A stretch of DNA of 19,850 bases from an uncultured Chitinophagaceae bacterium (lineage in GTDB: Bacteria > Bacteroidota > Bacteroidia > Chitinophagales > Chitinophagaceae). A program made the position numbers and the translations under genes. The stretch covers positions 1 to 19,850 of the forward strand of contig CALCNY010000310.1 of assembly GCA_937897585.1 (NCBI GenBank). Reading direction: 5' to 3'. The notes beneath the pieces were generated by a model. The model did no database searches. It was not told where the DNA came from and worked only from the letters and a program-made list of their open reading frames with translations. Position 1 is the first letter of the stretch; every line of letters starts with the position of its first letter. This document shows positions 7,639-14,356 of this stretch, piece after piece.

Positions 7639-8547
7639 TCATTGTACTTTCCCAAACGCCGGATGATACTGCTGCAATGTTTTCCTCAAATAATCTCTGT
7701 CTAAGTGCGTATAAATTTCTGTAGTGGTGATGCTTTCATGTCCTAACATTTCTTGTACGGCTCTTAAATCAGCACCGCCTTCCACTAGATGAGTGGCGAA
7801 TGAATGTCGGAAAGTATGGGGCGATACATTTTTATTAATACCAGCTTTTTTTACAAGTTCTTTTAGAATAAGAAATATCATTACACGAGTAAGCCCCTTC
7901 CCTCGCCTGTTTAAGAAAAGAAAATCTTCCTGTCCGTTTACAATATTCATTTGATTGCGAATGCTGTTTCTGTAGATATTGATATACTTTATAGCATCAG
8001 CGCCAATGGGCACTAGTCGCTGCTTGTCACCTTTACCAATTACTTTAATGAAACCCACATCCAAATACAGACAACTAATTTTAAGATTAACGACCTCGCT
8101 TACACGAAGTCCGCAACTATACATGGTTTCAAAAATCGCTTTATTTCTTCCACCTTCCGGAACGCTTACATCTATTGCCGAAATGATACTTTCAATTTCT
8201 TCAAACGACAAAGTATCAGGCAATAATCGTTTTAACTTTGGGGCTTCGAGCAAAACCGTAGGATCTTTTTCAGAGATCTGTTCGAGTAAACAATATTTAT
8301 AAAAACTTCTTAACCCGGAAATGATTCTTGCCTGCGAACTTGCCGTCATGCCCAATTCATGTATCCATTTTAAAAAATGCTCCAAATCTTTTAGCTCAAT
8401 ATCTGAAGGCTTTTTTTTGATTTCATTAACCAGTAAATAAGCAGTTAATTTATCAATATCATGCAGGTAGGCTTCAACAGAATTTGCTGAAAGCGACTTC
8501 TCCAGTTGCAACCAGGCTTTAAATCCTTTTTTATAACCTTCCCACAT
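7639..8547 (-). CDS. xerD: Site-specific tyrosine recombinase XerD
   Basis: A 302-aa recombinase of the length usual for XerC/D. The N-terminal SAM-like core-binding domain spans about residues 1-90 and the catalytic domain about 110-290. All catalytic residues are present: R148 (SCGLRVSEV), K172 (GKGDKQR), H244 and R247 (PHTFRHSFATHL), H270 (MLGHESITTTEIYTH) and the nucleophile Y279. XerD works with XerC at the dif site to resolve chromosome dimers. The sequence and lack of mobile-element neighbours point to the housekeeping enzyme rather than a phage integrase. XerC/XerD assignment is by resemblance (the EGGADLRAVQEMLGH stretch). It is convergent with the GT2 gene and divergent from the ykgJ-like gene. 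Confidence 0.93.
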   Translation of the reverse strand: MWEGYKKGFKAWLQLEKSLSANSVEAYLHDIDKLTAYLLVNEIKKKPSDIELKDLEHFLKWIHELGMTASSQARIISGLRSFYKYCLLEQISEKDPTVLLEAPKLKRLLPDTLSFEEIESIISAIDVSVPEGGRNKAIFETMYSCGLRVSEVVNLKISCLYLDVGFIKVIGKGDKQRLVPIGADAIKYINIYRNSIRNQMNIVNGQEDFLFLNRRGKGLTRVMIFLILKELVKKAGINKNVSPHTFRHSFATHLVEGGADLRAVQEMLGHESITTTEIYTHLDRDYLRKTLQQYHPAFGKVQ

Positions 8548-8595
8548 ATTTTTAGTTGTTTTTTTGCTGAATGCGTTTACAATTTAATTAAACAT

Positions 8596-8603
8596 TATTT
8601 TCG
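8596..8603 (+). promoter_or_regulatory. Possible -7 box upstream of the ykgJ-like gene
   Basis: TATTTTCG matches TAnnTTTG at all fixed positions but one and lies 36-43 nt before the ATG. No good -33 box is at the usual distance. Confidence 0.3.
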
Positions 8604-8638
8604 CAACGCAATTATTTATTATCAACCATTAAGTTTTT

Positions 8639-9142
8639 ATGCTCGCAGTCAATTTCAGGTCTTTTAAACGCAAGTTATCTATTCATAGAAAAGCTTTCCG
8701 CAAGTTTCTGAATCAAACAGAAAAAACGCCTCCAAGAAATGTAGATAAAATAACTCCCGAAATTGAAAAGGAGGTTTGGAAAGATGTCGATTGTCTTACA
8801 TGCGCCAATTGTTGTAAAAAAATGACGCCAACTTTTACCAATCAAGATTTAAAAAGAATCTCGGCTCATTTCAACCAAACTCCTGATGAATTTAAAAAAC
8901 AATGGCTAAAGAAAGATAGCAATAAGGATTTAGTCAACAAGACTCAACCTTGTCAGTTTTTGAATTTGAAAGACAACAAATGTTCTATATATGCAATACG
9001 CCCAGTTGATTGTTCGGGCTTTCCTCACCTTTCAAAAAAGAAATGGAAGTTATATGCGCATGTTCACAAGCAAAATATAGATTACTGCCCTGCGACATTT
9101 AAAATGGTGGAGAAGATGGTGGAGAGATTCGGCCCCCTTTAA
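8639..9142 (+). CDS. YkgJ family cysteine cluster protein
   Basis: A 167-aa protein with eight cysteines in the pattern of the YkgJ (UPF0153, Fe/Zn-cluster) family: C52-x2-C55-x2-C58-C59, then C105, C115 in CSIYAIRP, C125 in CSGFP, and C150. The cluster is thought to bind a metal ion or Fe-S cofactor; no reaction is established. The N-terminal 40 residues are basic. The 3' end is odd: a 12-nt tandem duplication (9104-9127) encodes MVEKMVER, and the last codons GPL-stop are read from a REP-like palindrome that also lies downstream. The original C-terminus may therefore have been altered. Confidence 0.88.
   Translation: MLAVNFRSFKRKLSIHRKAFRKFLNQTEKTPPRNVDKITPEIEKEVWKDVDCLTCANCCKKMTPTFTNQDLKRISAHFNQTPDEFKKQWLKKDSNKDLVNKTQPCQFLNLKDNKCSIYAIRPVDCSGFPHLSKKKWKLYAHVHKQNIDYCPATFKMVEKMVERFGPL
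9104..9127 (+). repeat. 12-nt tandem duplication in the ykgJ-like gene
   Basis: ATGGTGGAGAAG is followed at once by ATGGTGGAGAGA. It is in frame and encodes MVEK-MVER near the C-terminus. Confidence 0.6.
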
Positions 9143-9158
9143 TCCCCCGAAGGGGGAA
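9132..9158. repeat. REP-like G/C palindrome overlapping the ykgJ-like stop
   Basis: GCCCCCT, a short A/T spacer, then CCCCC-GAA-GGGGG (9144-9156). A near-identical element is at 10876-10902, so it is a dispersed repeat. The first part encodes the final residues and stop codon (9140-9142) of the ykgJ-like gene. The hairpin could also end transcription or shield the mRNA 3' end. Confidence 0.65.
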
Positions 9159-9233
9159 TTGATTATGTTTTGCACTTTGCCATTTTAATTGAATTATTTT
9201 ATTTGAATTCGAAAAATCTCATTATTACGAGCT

Positions 9234-9263
9234 CCCTCTCCTTTGGAGAGGGCTGGGGAGAGG
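9234..9263. repeat. REP-like palindrome CCCTCTCC-TTT-GGAGAGGG
   Basis: A perfect 8-bp stem with a TTT loop, followed by CTGGGGAGAGG, which repeats the right half. It ends 3 nt from the yraN stop codon. I recognise this as a motif common in intergenic DNA of many bacteria; it may act as a terminator-like hairpin for yraN. Confidence 0.6.
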
Positions 9264-9265
9264 CT

Positions 9266-9622
9266 TTAGAGAAATACATCCTCAATCAAAAAGAATTTCA
9301 ATTCCGGCTCTAACGTGATAGATAAAATATCAAATTGAATTCGCTTCCATTTTGGGTATAGAAATAAAAATTCCTCAGCAGCACTAGTAAGGTATTTGAA
9401 TTTGCTGACGGTTACTTCTTCTTCAGGATAACCATATTTATTTGATGTCTTTGTTTTGACTTCTACAATATGCAGCAAATTGTTTTTGCATAAAATCAAA
9501 TCGATTTCCCAATGACCTTTGCGCCAGTTTCTGTGCAGGATTTCATAACCCTTAGCAGCGAAATAATCAACAGCCAACTCCTCTCCTTGTTTACCTATGT
9601 CGTTATGTTTTGCCATAATCAA
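9266..9622 (-). CDS. yraN: YraN family (UPF0102) endonuclease-like protein
   Basis: A 118-aa protein, the usual YraN length. It has the N-terminal GKQGEELAVDYFAAKGYEIL signature and a PD-(D/E)XK-type core: E39-x-D41 (WEIDLI, where most members have GEIDLI) and E54-V-K56 (HIVEVK). The fold belongs to the Holliday-junction-resolvase-like nuclease group, but activity of YraN has not been firmly shown. The start could be the first ATG (9622) or the one two codons later (MAKHND, 9616); nothing in the sequence decides. It is convergent with the ykgJ-like gene and divergent from the DUF6580 gene. Confidence 0.9.
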   Translation of the reverse strand: MIMAKHNDIGKQGEELAVDYFAAKGYEILHRNWRKGHWEIDLILCKNNLLHIVEVKTKTSNKYGYPEEEVTVSKFKYLTSAAEEFLFLYPKWKRIQFDILSITLEPELKFFLIEDVFL

Positions 9623-9698
9623 AACTAATAAACATCAATATTCACACCATGAGGATAAAAGCATTTTGAAAGAATGAAAAAACATGTGGTTAATTACC

Positions 9699-9706
9699 TA
9701 TTTTTG
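9699..9706 (+). promoter_or_regulatory. -7 box TATTTTTG before the DUF6580 gene
   Basis: An exact TAnnTTTG match 17-24 nt upstream of the ATG, which would give a leader of about 10 nt. No TTTG lies at the usual -33 distance. Confidence 0.4.
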
Positions 9707-9723
9707 CCGCAAATACATTAATA

Positions 9724-10269
9724 ATGAATTCTAATAAAAAATACATAATCATCGGAACGGCTTTAATTTTATTTGCAGCAATTTTAAAAGTGGCTACATT
9801 TCCGTTTAGCATCAATCCTATTATTGCCATTTCTTTGTTCAGTGGCGTTGTGATTAAAGACAGAAAATTAGCATTTTTAATGCCACTAATGGCGATGTTT
9901 GTTTCTGATTTGATGTTGGAAGTATTCAATATCGCTCCTGGATTTTATGGATATGGTCAGATTGGCAATTACGCTTCATTATTGCTAGTTACCGTTTTAG
10001 GGTTTTCTATGAAAAAGATTTCTCCTTTGCGTGTTGCAGGATATTCTGTTGCATCTTCTTTATTATTCTTCTTTTTAAGCAATACCAATTGCTTTTTCTT
10101 CGATAGTTTCAATACCTACGGAACAGGATTTCAAGGTTGGGCAACTTGTCTAGCTGCTGGAATTCCTTTTGTAAAATACGGCTTGGCTGTTGATCTTGGC
10201 TTCAGTGTATTGCTTTTCGGGACTTACACTTTGGCGAATAAGTTTTATTTCGAGAAAGCAGCAGCTTAG
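9724..10269 (+). CDS. DUF6580-type multi-pass membrane protein
   Basis: A 181-aa very hydrophobic protein with about five transmembrane segments. The start NKKYIIIGTALILFAAI, the loop with PFSINPIIAISLFSG, the FVSDLMLEVFN segment and the SNTNCFFFDSF ... GWATCLAAGIPFVK stretch resemble the DUF6580 family, annotated as putative transport proteins and distantly like ECF transporter S components. The substrate is unknown. It stands alone, so context does not help. The stop codon is followed 1 nt later by a 9-nt tandem array. Confidence 0.75.
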   Translation: MNSNKKYIIIGTALILFAAILKVATFPFSINPIIAISLFSGVVIKDRKLAFLMPLMAMFVSDLMLEVFNIAPGFYGYGQIGNYASLLLVTVLGFSMKKISPLRVAGYSVASSLLFFFLSNTNCFFFDSFNTYGTGFQGWATCLAAGIPFVKYGLAVDLGFSVLLFGTYTLANKFYFEKAAA

Positions 10270-10270
10270 G

Positions 10271-10315
10271 AAAGGTTAAATAAGTTTAAAAGGTTAAATA
10301 GGTTCAAAAGGTTAT
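10271..10315. repeat. 5 x 9-nt tandem repeat, left arm of junction array 2
   Basis: Nonamers AAAGGTTAA, ATAAGTTTA, AAAGGTTAA, ATAGGTTCA and AAAGGTTAT begin 1 nt after the DUF6580 stop. They belong to the same sequence family as 7514-7558. Confidence 0.75.
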
Positions 10316-10330
10316 TGTCTTCTGAATAAC

Positions 10331-10366
10331 ATTTTGAACTCATTGAACAAATTGAACCTATTGAAC
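10331..10366. repeat. 4 x 9-nt tandem repeat, right arm of junction array 2
   Basis: Nonamers ATTTTGAAC, TCATTGAAC, AAATTGAAC and CTATTGAAC all share TTGAAC at the same phase. They are complementary to the left arm and end 13 nt from the rnhA stop codon. The layout copies that at 7514-7637. Confidence 0.78.
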
Positions 10367-10379
10367 GATTTTTCTAAAA

Positions 10380-10853
10380 CTAAATAGACGCATTTTCATA
10401 ACCATAGTCGATTGAAAGTTGTCGTCCGTCTGCGGCTGAAGTTGCCAATTCATCACATCTATTGTTGAAAGGATTTTCAGCATGACCTTTTACCCAATGT
10501 AATTTTATGTTGTAGTCTTTTGAAAGACGATGGTATTCTTTCCATAAATCAGGATTTTTCTTGCCTCCTTTGAAGTTTGTTTTTATCCAAGTAGTGAGCC
10601 AGCCTTTTTCTATGGCATTTACTACATATTGACTATCAGAGTAAATTTTAACTGGAATTTCTGTAGTATTCAAAGCCTTAATACCTTCTATTACCGCCAT
10701 CAATTCCATTCGGTTATTGGTCGTCATTCTAAATCCATGAGACAATTCTTTGCGATGTTGCCCATACATTAGAATTACGCCGTAGCCGCCAGGGCCGGGA
10801 TTGCCTCGGGATGAGCCGTCGGTGTAGATTGTTATATGAGATTTTGTAGACAA
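10380..10853 (-). CDS. rnhA: Ribonuclease HI
   Basis: A 157-aa protein, close to the 155 aa of the E. coli enzyme. It removes RNA from RNA-DNA hybrids in the cytoplasm. The D-E-D-D metal site is complete: D12 (YTDGSSRGNPGPGG), E50 (NNRMELMAVIEGI), D73 (IYSDSQYVV) and D134 (NRCDELAT), with the flexible-loop H124 (VKGHAENPFNN) and the basic handle region (W-x-GGKKNPDLW). It lies 110 bp downstream of the carboxylase gene on the same strand, with a G/C palindrome and an octamer array between them, so it probably has its own promoter. Confidence 0.96.
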   Translation of the reverse strand: MSTKSHITIYTDGSSRGNPGPGGYGVILMYGQHRKELSHGFRMTTNNRMELMAVIEGIKALNTTEIPVKIYSDSQYVVNAIEKGWLTTWIKTNFKGGKKNPDLWKEYHRLSKDYNIKLHWVKGHAENPFNNRCDELATSAADGRQLSIDYGYENASI

Positions 10854-10875
10854 TTGAAATGTTTGTGGTTTGTTA

Positions 10876-10902
10876 GCCCCCTAAATCCCCCAAAGGGGGA
10901 AG
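10876..10902. repeat. REP-like G/C palindrome, second copy
   Basis: GCCCCCTAAAT then CCCCC-AAA-GGGGG (10887-10899), the same family as 9132-9158. It sits in the rnhA leader downstream of the carboxylase gene and could form a terminator-like hairpin. Confidence 0.65.
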
Positions 10903-10921
10903 TTGTTTGGCGTTGTTTATA

Positions 10922-10961
10922 CTAATTACCAAATTGACTAATCACCAAATTATCAAATTGA
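10922..10961. repeat. 5 x 8-nt tandem repeat
   Basis: Five uninterrupted octamers: CTAATTAC, CAAATTGA, CTAATCAC, CAAATTAT, CAAATTGA. The array ends 2 nt from the stop codon of the carboxylase gene. Confidence 0.7.
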
Positions 10962-10963
10962 TT

Positions 10964-12592
10964 TTACACTTGAAACACCCCCACCTTCATCTCTTCAATA
11001 ACCGGATTGTGATTAGCAGCTTCGATACCTTTGGCAATAACCAATCTGGTTTCTTTAGGATCGATAATAGCGTCTACCCATAACCGTGCGGCAGCATATT
11101 CGGGTTTTGTTTGTCGAGTATAATTGTCAGTTATTCTATTTAGCAATTCTGTTTCTTGTTCAGGTGTAACCACTTCGCCTTTAGCTTTCATAGCGGCTAC
11201 TTGTATCTGTAACATTGTCTTAGCAGCTTGTTCTCCACCCATCACTGCAATTTTAGCCGAAGGCCAAGCATAGATAAATCTTGGATCATAAGCTTTTCCG
11301 CACATGGCGTAGTTACCTGCTCCATAAGAGTTTCCAACAATGATAGTAATTTTTGGAACCACACTATTTGCTACTGCATTTACTAATTTGGCGCCATCTT
11401 TAATAATACCTGAATGTTCGCTTCTGCTGCCCACCATAAATCCAGTTACATCTTGTAAGAAAACTAATGGTATTTTTTTCTGGTTACAATTTAATATAAA
11501 ACGTGCTGCCTTATCTGCACTATCATTATATATAACACCTCCCAATTGCATTTCGCCTTTTTTGCTTTTTACAATAGTACGTTGATTGGCGACAATACCC
11601 ACAGCCCAACCTTCAATGCGCGCATAACCGCAAACGATAGTCTTTCCATAATCTTGTTTGAATTCATCAAAGCTATCTTCATCAACAATACATTCAATCA
11701 AATCAACCATGTTGTATGGCTTTGTATTTCCTTCACTGAGAATACCATAGATTTCTCCATTATTGCTTTTTGGTGATTTGGCCTCCACTCTGTTAAAATT
11801 CGCAGTCGCAGAAGGCCCAAGCTTTTCCATGATCCTTTTCACTTGATCCAAACATTCATGTTCAGTTTTGAATTTGTAATCCGCAATACCAGATATTTCG
11901 GTATGTGTTACTGCTCCACCCAAAGTCTCCAAATCAATGTCTTCTCCTATTGCAGCTTTTACTAAATAAGGTCCGGCTAAAAATATAGAACCTGCATTTT
12001 CTACCATTAAAGTTTCATCACTCATGATGGGGAGGTAAGCGCCGCCTGCAACACAAGCACCCATAACAGCAGCAATCTGCGTAATACCCATTGCACTCAT
12101 TTTTGCATTGTTTCTAAACATGCGACCAAAATGTTCTTTATCAGGAAAAATTTCGTCCTGCATAGGAAGATACACTCCAGCACTATCCACCAAATAAATA
12201 ACAGGCAATTTATTTTCCATGGCAATTTCCTGCATTCTTAAATTCTTCTTTCCTGTAATCGGAAACCACGCTCCAGCTTTTACCGTTTGATCATTGGCAA
12301 CTATCACACATTGTTTGCCACTTACATAACCTATTCCGCTAACAGTTCCTCCTGCAGGACAACCGCCATGCTCATGATACATATCATAACCTGCAAAAGC
12401 GCCGATTTCAATAAATGGAGTATCCTCATCTAGCAAATAGCTGATGCGTTCTCTTGCAGTCAGTTTGTTTCTTTCTTTTTGTTTTTGAGCCGCTTTTTTG
12501 CCGCCGCCTTCAGCAATTTTCTCTAATTTCTGACGAACACCACTCCAAGCCATTTTTAGCGCATCCTCATTTTTATTGAAATCGATATTCAT
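10964..12592 (-). CDS. Acyl-CoA carboxylase, carboxyltransferase (beta) subunit
   Basis: A 542-aa biotin-dependent carboxyltransferase with the two crotonase-like halves of the family. N half: KLTARERISYLLDEDTPFIE, FPITGKKNLRMQEIA, VDSAGVYLPMQDEIFPDKEHFGR, and the oxyanion-type glycines in VAGGAYLPIMSDE (G183, G184). C half: FLQDVTGFMVG, GNSYGAGNYAMCGKAYDPRF, MGGEQAAKTM; it ends VGVFQV. The YLPMQ/FPDKEHFGR stretch and the C-terminus resemble the methylcrotonyl-CoA carboxylase beta group more than propionyl-CoA carboxylase, but substrate cannot be fixed by eye. It moves CO2 from biotin to an acyl-CoA and needs a biotin carboxylase/carrier subunit, which is not in the window. Confidence 0.92.
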   Translation of the reverse strand: MNIDFNKNEDALKMAWSGVRQKLEKIAEGGGKKAAQKQKERNKLTARERISYLLDEDTPFIEIGAFAGYDMYHEHGGCPAGGTVSGIGYVSGKQCVIVANDQTVKAGAWFPITGKKNLRMQEIAMENKLPVIYLVDSAGVYLPMQDEIFPDKEHFGRMFRNNAKMSAMGITQIAAVMGACVAGGAYLPIMSDETLMVENAGSIFLAGPYLVKAAIGEDIDLETLGGAVTHTEISGIADYKFKTEHECLDQVKRIMEKLGPSATANFNRVEAKSPKSNNGEIYGILSEGNTKPYNMVDLIECIVDEDSFDEFKQDYGKTIVCGYARIEGWAVGIVANQRTIVKSKKGEMQLGGVIYNDSADKAARFILNCNQKKIPLVFLQDVTGFMVGSRSEHSGIIKDGAKLVNAVANSVVPKITIIVGNSYGAGNYAMCGKAYDPRFIYAWPSAKIAVMGGEQAAKTMLQIQVAAMKAKGEVVTPEQETELLNRITDNYTRQTKPEYAAARLWVDAIIDPKETRLVIAKGIEAANHNPVIEEMKVGVFQV

Positions 12593-12679
12593 AATTGAGC
12601 ATTTAGATTATTCAACAGTTCGCAATTTATATTAAAATAGTATGACTAAAATCAATTTTCTTATTCTAGTCACCCTTGA

Positions 12680-12687
12680 TATTTTTG
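12680..12687 (+). promoter_or_regulatory. -7 box TATTTTTG before the NRAMP-type gene
   Basis: An exact TAnnTTTG match with a poor -33 candidate (TTTTC at 12656-12660, 19 nt upstream). It implies a leader of about 70 nt. The box overlaps one arm of the inverted repeat 12681-12734. Confidence 0.4.
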
Positions 12688-12734
12688 ATTAGATTTATAT
12701 CCAATAAGCTTCACCACTTTTACCCATCAAAAAT
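12681..12734. repeat. 9-bp inverted repeat ATTTTTGAT/ATCAAAAAT
   Basis: Perfect arms at 12681-12689 and 12726-12734 with a 36-nt spacer, extended outward by TTGA/TCAA with a 2-nt bulge. It lies in the leader of the NRAMP-type gene and could be a hairpin or a paired protein-binding site; A/T-rich chance pairing is also possible. Confidence 0.35.
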
Positions 12735-12764
12735 CAAGAACTCAGTTAGTTAATAATTATATTA

Positions 12765-14009
12765 ATGTCATTTAAAAAAACATGGAAAAAATTAGGTCCA
12801 GGATTAATAACTGGATCAAGTGATGATGATCCATCTGGTATCGCAACCTACTCTCAAGCAGGTGCACAATTTGGATTGGCTACATTATGGACAGCGTTGT
12901 TTACTTTTCCATTGATGGCTTCTATACAAGAAATGTGTGCCAGAATCGGAATCGTTTCCTCTATGGGATTAACAGGAACAATCAAAAGACACTATTCAAA
13001 AAAAATGCTTTATCTCATTCTTGTTTTCAGCACACCAGCAATCATACTTAACATTGGTGCAGATATAGCTGGAATGGGCGCAGTTGGCAATTTGTTATTC
13101 CCGAAAATCAATTCAGTTTTTTTTAGTGTGCTATTCACAATTATACTTATCATTTGCATTGTTTATTTCCCCTACAAAAAAATTGCTTCTTTTTTAAAAT
13201 ACCTGTGTATTGTGTTGTTGGTTTATTTGATTGTTCCTTTTTTATATAAACAGGATTTCGGGTATATTTTAAAATCCGCGATTATGCCACACATTAGTTT
13301 CAACAAAGAATTCTTAAGTATTCTTGTTGGTTTGCTTGGCACTACCATTTCGCCGTATTTATTTTTCTGGCAAGCGAATATGGAAGCAGAAGAAGTGAAA
13401 CAGCAGAAAAAAATTATCATCAATAAAAAACTGATGAACGAAGTAAAATATGATGTTGATTTCGGTATGTTTTTTTCAAATGTGGTGATGTTCTTTATTA
13501 TTTTAACTGCGGGGACTGTTTTATACAACAGCAACATGCACAATATCATCACCGTGGAAGATGCTGCAAAAGCATTAGAGCCACTTGCCGGCAAAGCTGC
13601 TTATTTACTTTTTTCTACAGGCATAATAGGCACTGGGTTTCTTGCGATTCCTGTACTAAGTGGATCGTTGTCTTATATGTATTGCGAGACCTTTGGATGG
13701 GTAGATGGATTGGATAAAAAATACTACGAAGCGAAAGCATTTTATATTATCATTGCCATTTCATTGTTGCTAGGTCTGGCAGTAAATTATTTGGGCTTTA
13801 GTCCAATAAAAGCTTTGTTATACGCAGCTATTCTGTATGGACTGACAGCACCAATTTTGATTGCAGTTATTTTGCATATTTGCAACAACAAGTTAGTCAT
13901 GGGTGAATTTACCAATTCTCGAAAATCAAACATACTTGGCATTATAACTTTTTTGGTAATGACAATTGCCTCTGCACTGCTACTCTATTTTATCTTTATT
14001 GCAGCTTAA
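12765..14009 (+). CDS. NRAMP-family divalent metal transporter, divergent metal site
   Basis: A 414-aa protein with about 11 transmembrane segments and the NRAMP/SLC11 opening KLGPGLITGSSDDDPSGIATYSQAGAQFG. Family members carry Mn2+ or Fe2+ into the cell with protons. The metal site differs from the classic one: TM1 has D22-P-S-G where canonical transporters have DPGN, and TM6 has T-T-I-S196-P-Y where canonical ones have a metal-binding methionine in MPHN. This places it in the NRAMP-related branch, whose substrates are less certain, so naming it mntH would be too strong. It is divergent from the carboxylase gene. A weak A/T hairpin follows it. Confidence 0.85.
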   Translation: MSFKKTWKKLGPGLITGSSDDDPSGIATYSQAGAQFGLATLWTALFTFPLMASIQEMCARIGIVSSMGLTGTIKRHYSKKMLYLILVFSTPAIILNIGADIAGMGAVGNLLFPKINSVFFSVLFTIILIICIVYFPYKKIASFLKYLCIVLLVYLIVPFLYKQDFGYILKSAIMPHISFNKEFLSILVGLLGTTISPYLFFWQANMEAEEVKQQKKIIINKKLMNEVKYDVDFGMFFSNVVMFFIILTAGTVLYNSNMHNIITVEDAAKALEPLAGKAAYLLFSTGIIGTGFLAIPVLSGSLSYMYCETFGWVDGLDKKYYEAKAFYIIIAISLLLGLAVNYLGFSPIKALLYAAILYGLTAPILIAVILHICNNKLVMGEFTNSRKSNILGIITFLVMTIASALLLYFIFIAA

Positions 14010-14062
14010 TGAATGCTGGCATCAATAATCAACTTTAGAAAAAATTATTACCATAAATAAGT

Positions 14063-14092
14063 TTTATTGAAAAAATATCACTTTTCAATAAA
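14063..14092 (+). terminator. Possible A/T-rich hairpin after the NRAMP-type gene
   Basis: An 11-bp perfect stem (TTTATTGAAAA / TTTTCAATAAA) with an 8-nt loop, 53 nt after the stop. No U-tract follows, so it is a weak terminator at best. Confidence 0.35.
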
Positions 14093-14211
14093 TAATAGGC
14101 TGCTTTTTATAAAAAATGGGCATCTTATTAGATTGCATTCCTTTACAGTAGAACCTTGAATTTTCCGAAAAATAGTATTACCCAAAAAATGATTCTAAAA
14201 AACAATTAGTT

Positions 14212-14245
14212 TTTGGTTTTTAGTACTAAAAAATCAATAAATTTG
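14212..14245 (+). promoter_or_regulatory. Promoter candidate for the metalloprotease gene
   Basis: TTTG (14212-14215), 22-nt spacer, then TAAATTTG (14238-14245), an exact match to TAnnTTTG. The spacing is at the upper end of the 17-23 nt range. The start codon is about 110 nt downstream. Confidence 0.5.
14217..14232. promoter_or_regulatory. 16-bp perfect palindrome in the promoter spacer, operator candidate
   Basis: TTTTTAGTACTAAAAA is fully self-complementary and sits between the -33 and -7 candidates, the classic place for a repressor dimer site. A/T richness makes a chance palindrome possible. Confidence 0.35.
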
Positions 14246-14356
14246 ACGATTCTCAAAAAATAAAAAGGAATTAATTCAGGTCGATTTCAACAATTGAAAA
14301 TCATCGACTTTGGAAAAACATTGATTATTTTAAAAAACGTAAAAGAAAAAAACAGA

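Larger units (their letters stand above)
14093..14356 (+). other. Leader and upstream region of the metalloprotease gene
   Basis: With the hairpin at 14063-14092, this forms a 347-bp gene-free gap. It holds the promoter candidate 14212-14245, a 16-bp palindrome inside it, and a leader of about 105 nt. No small gene or RNA was recognised. Confidence 0.5.

Noticed and set aside
7639..8547. Integrase of a mobile element
   Set aside because: Sequence and length fit housekeeping XerD; no att repeats, tRNA gene or cargo genes are around it.
14294..14356. Upstream TTG start for the metalloprotease gene
   Set aside because: It would put 21 charged residues before an otherwise ideal signal peptide; the ATG at 14357 fits better.
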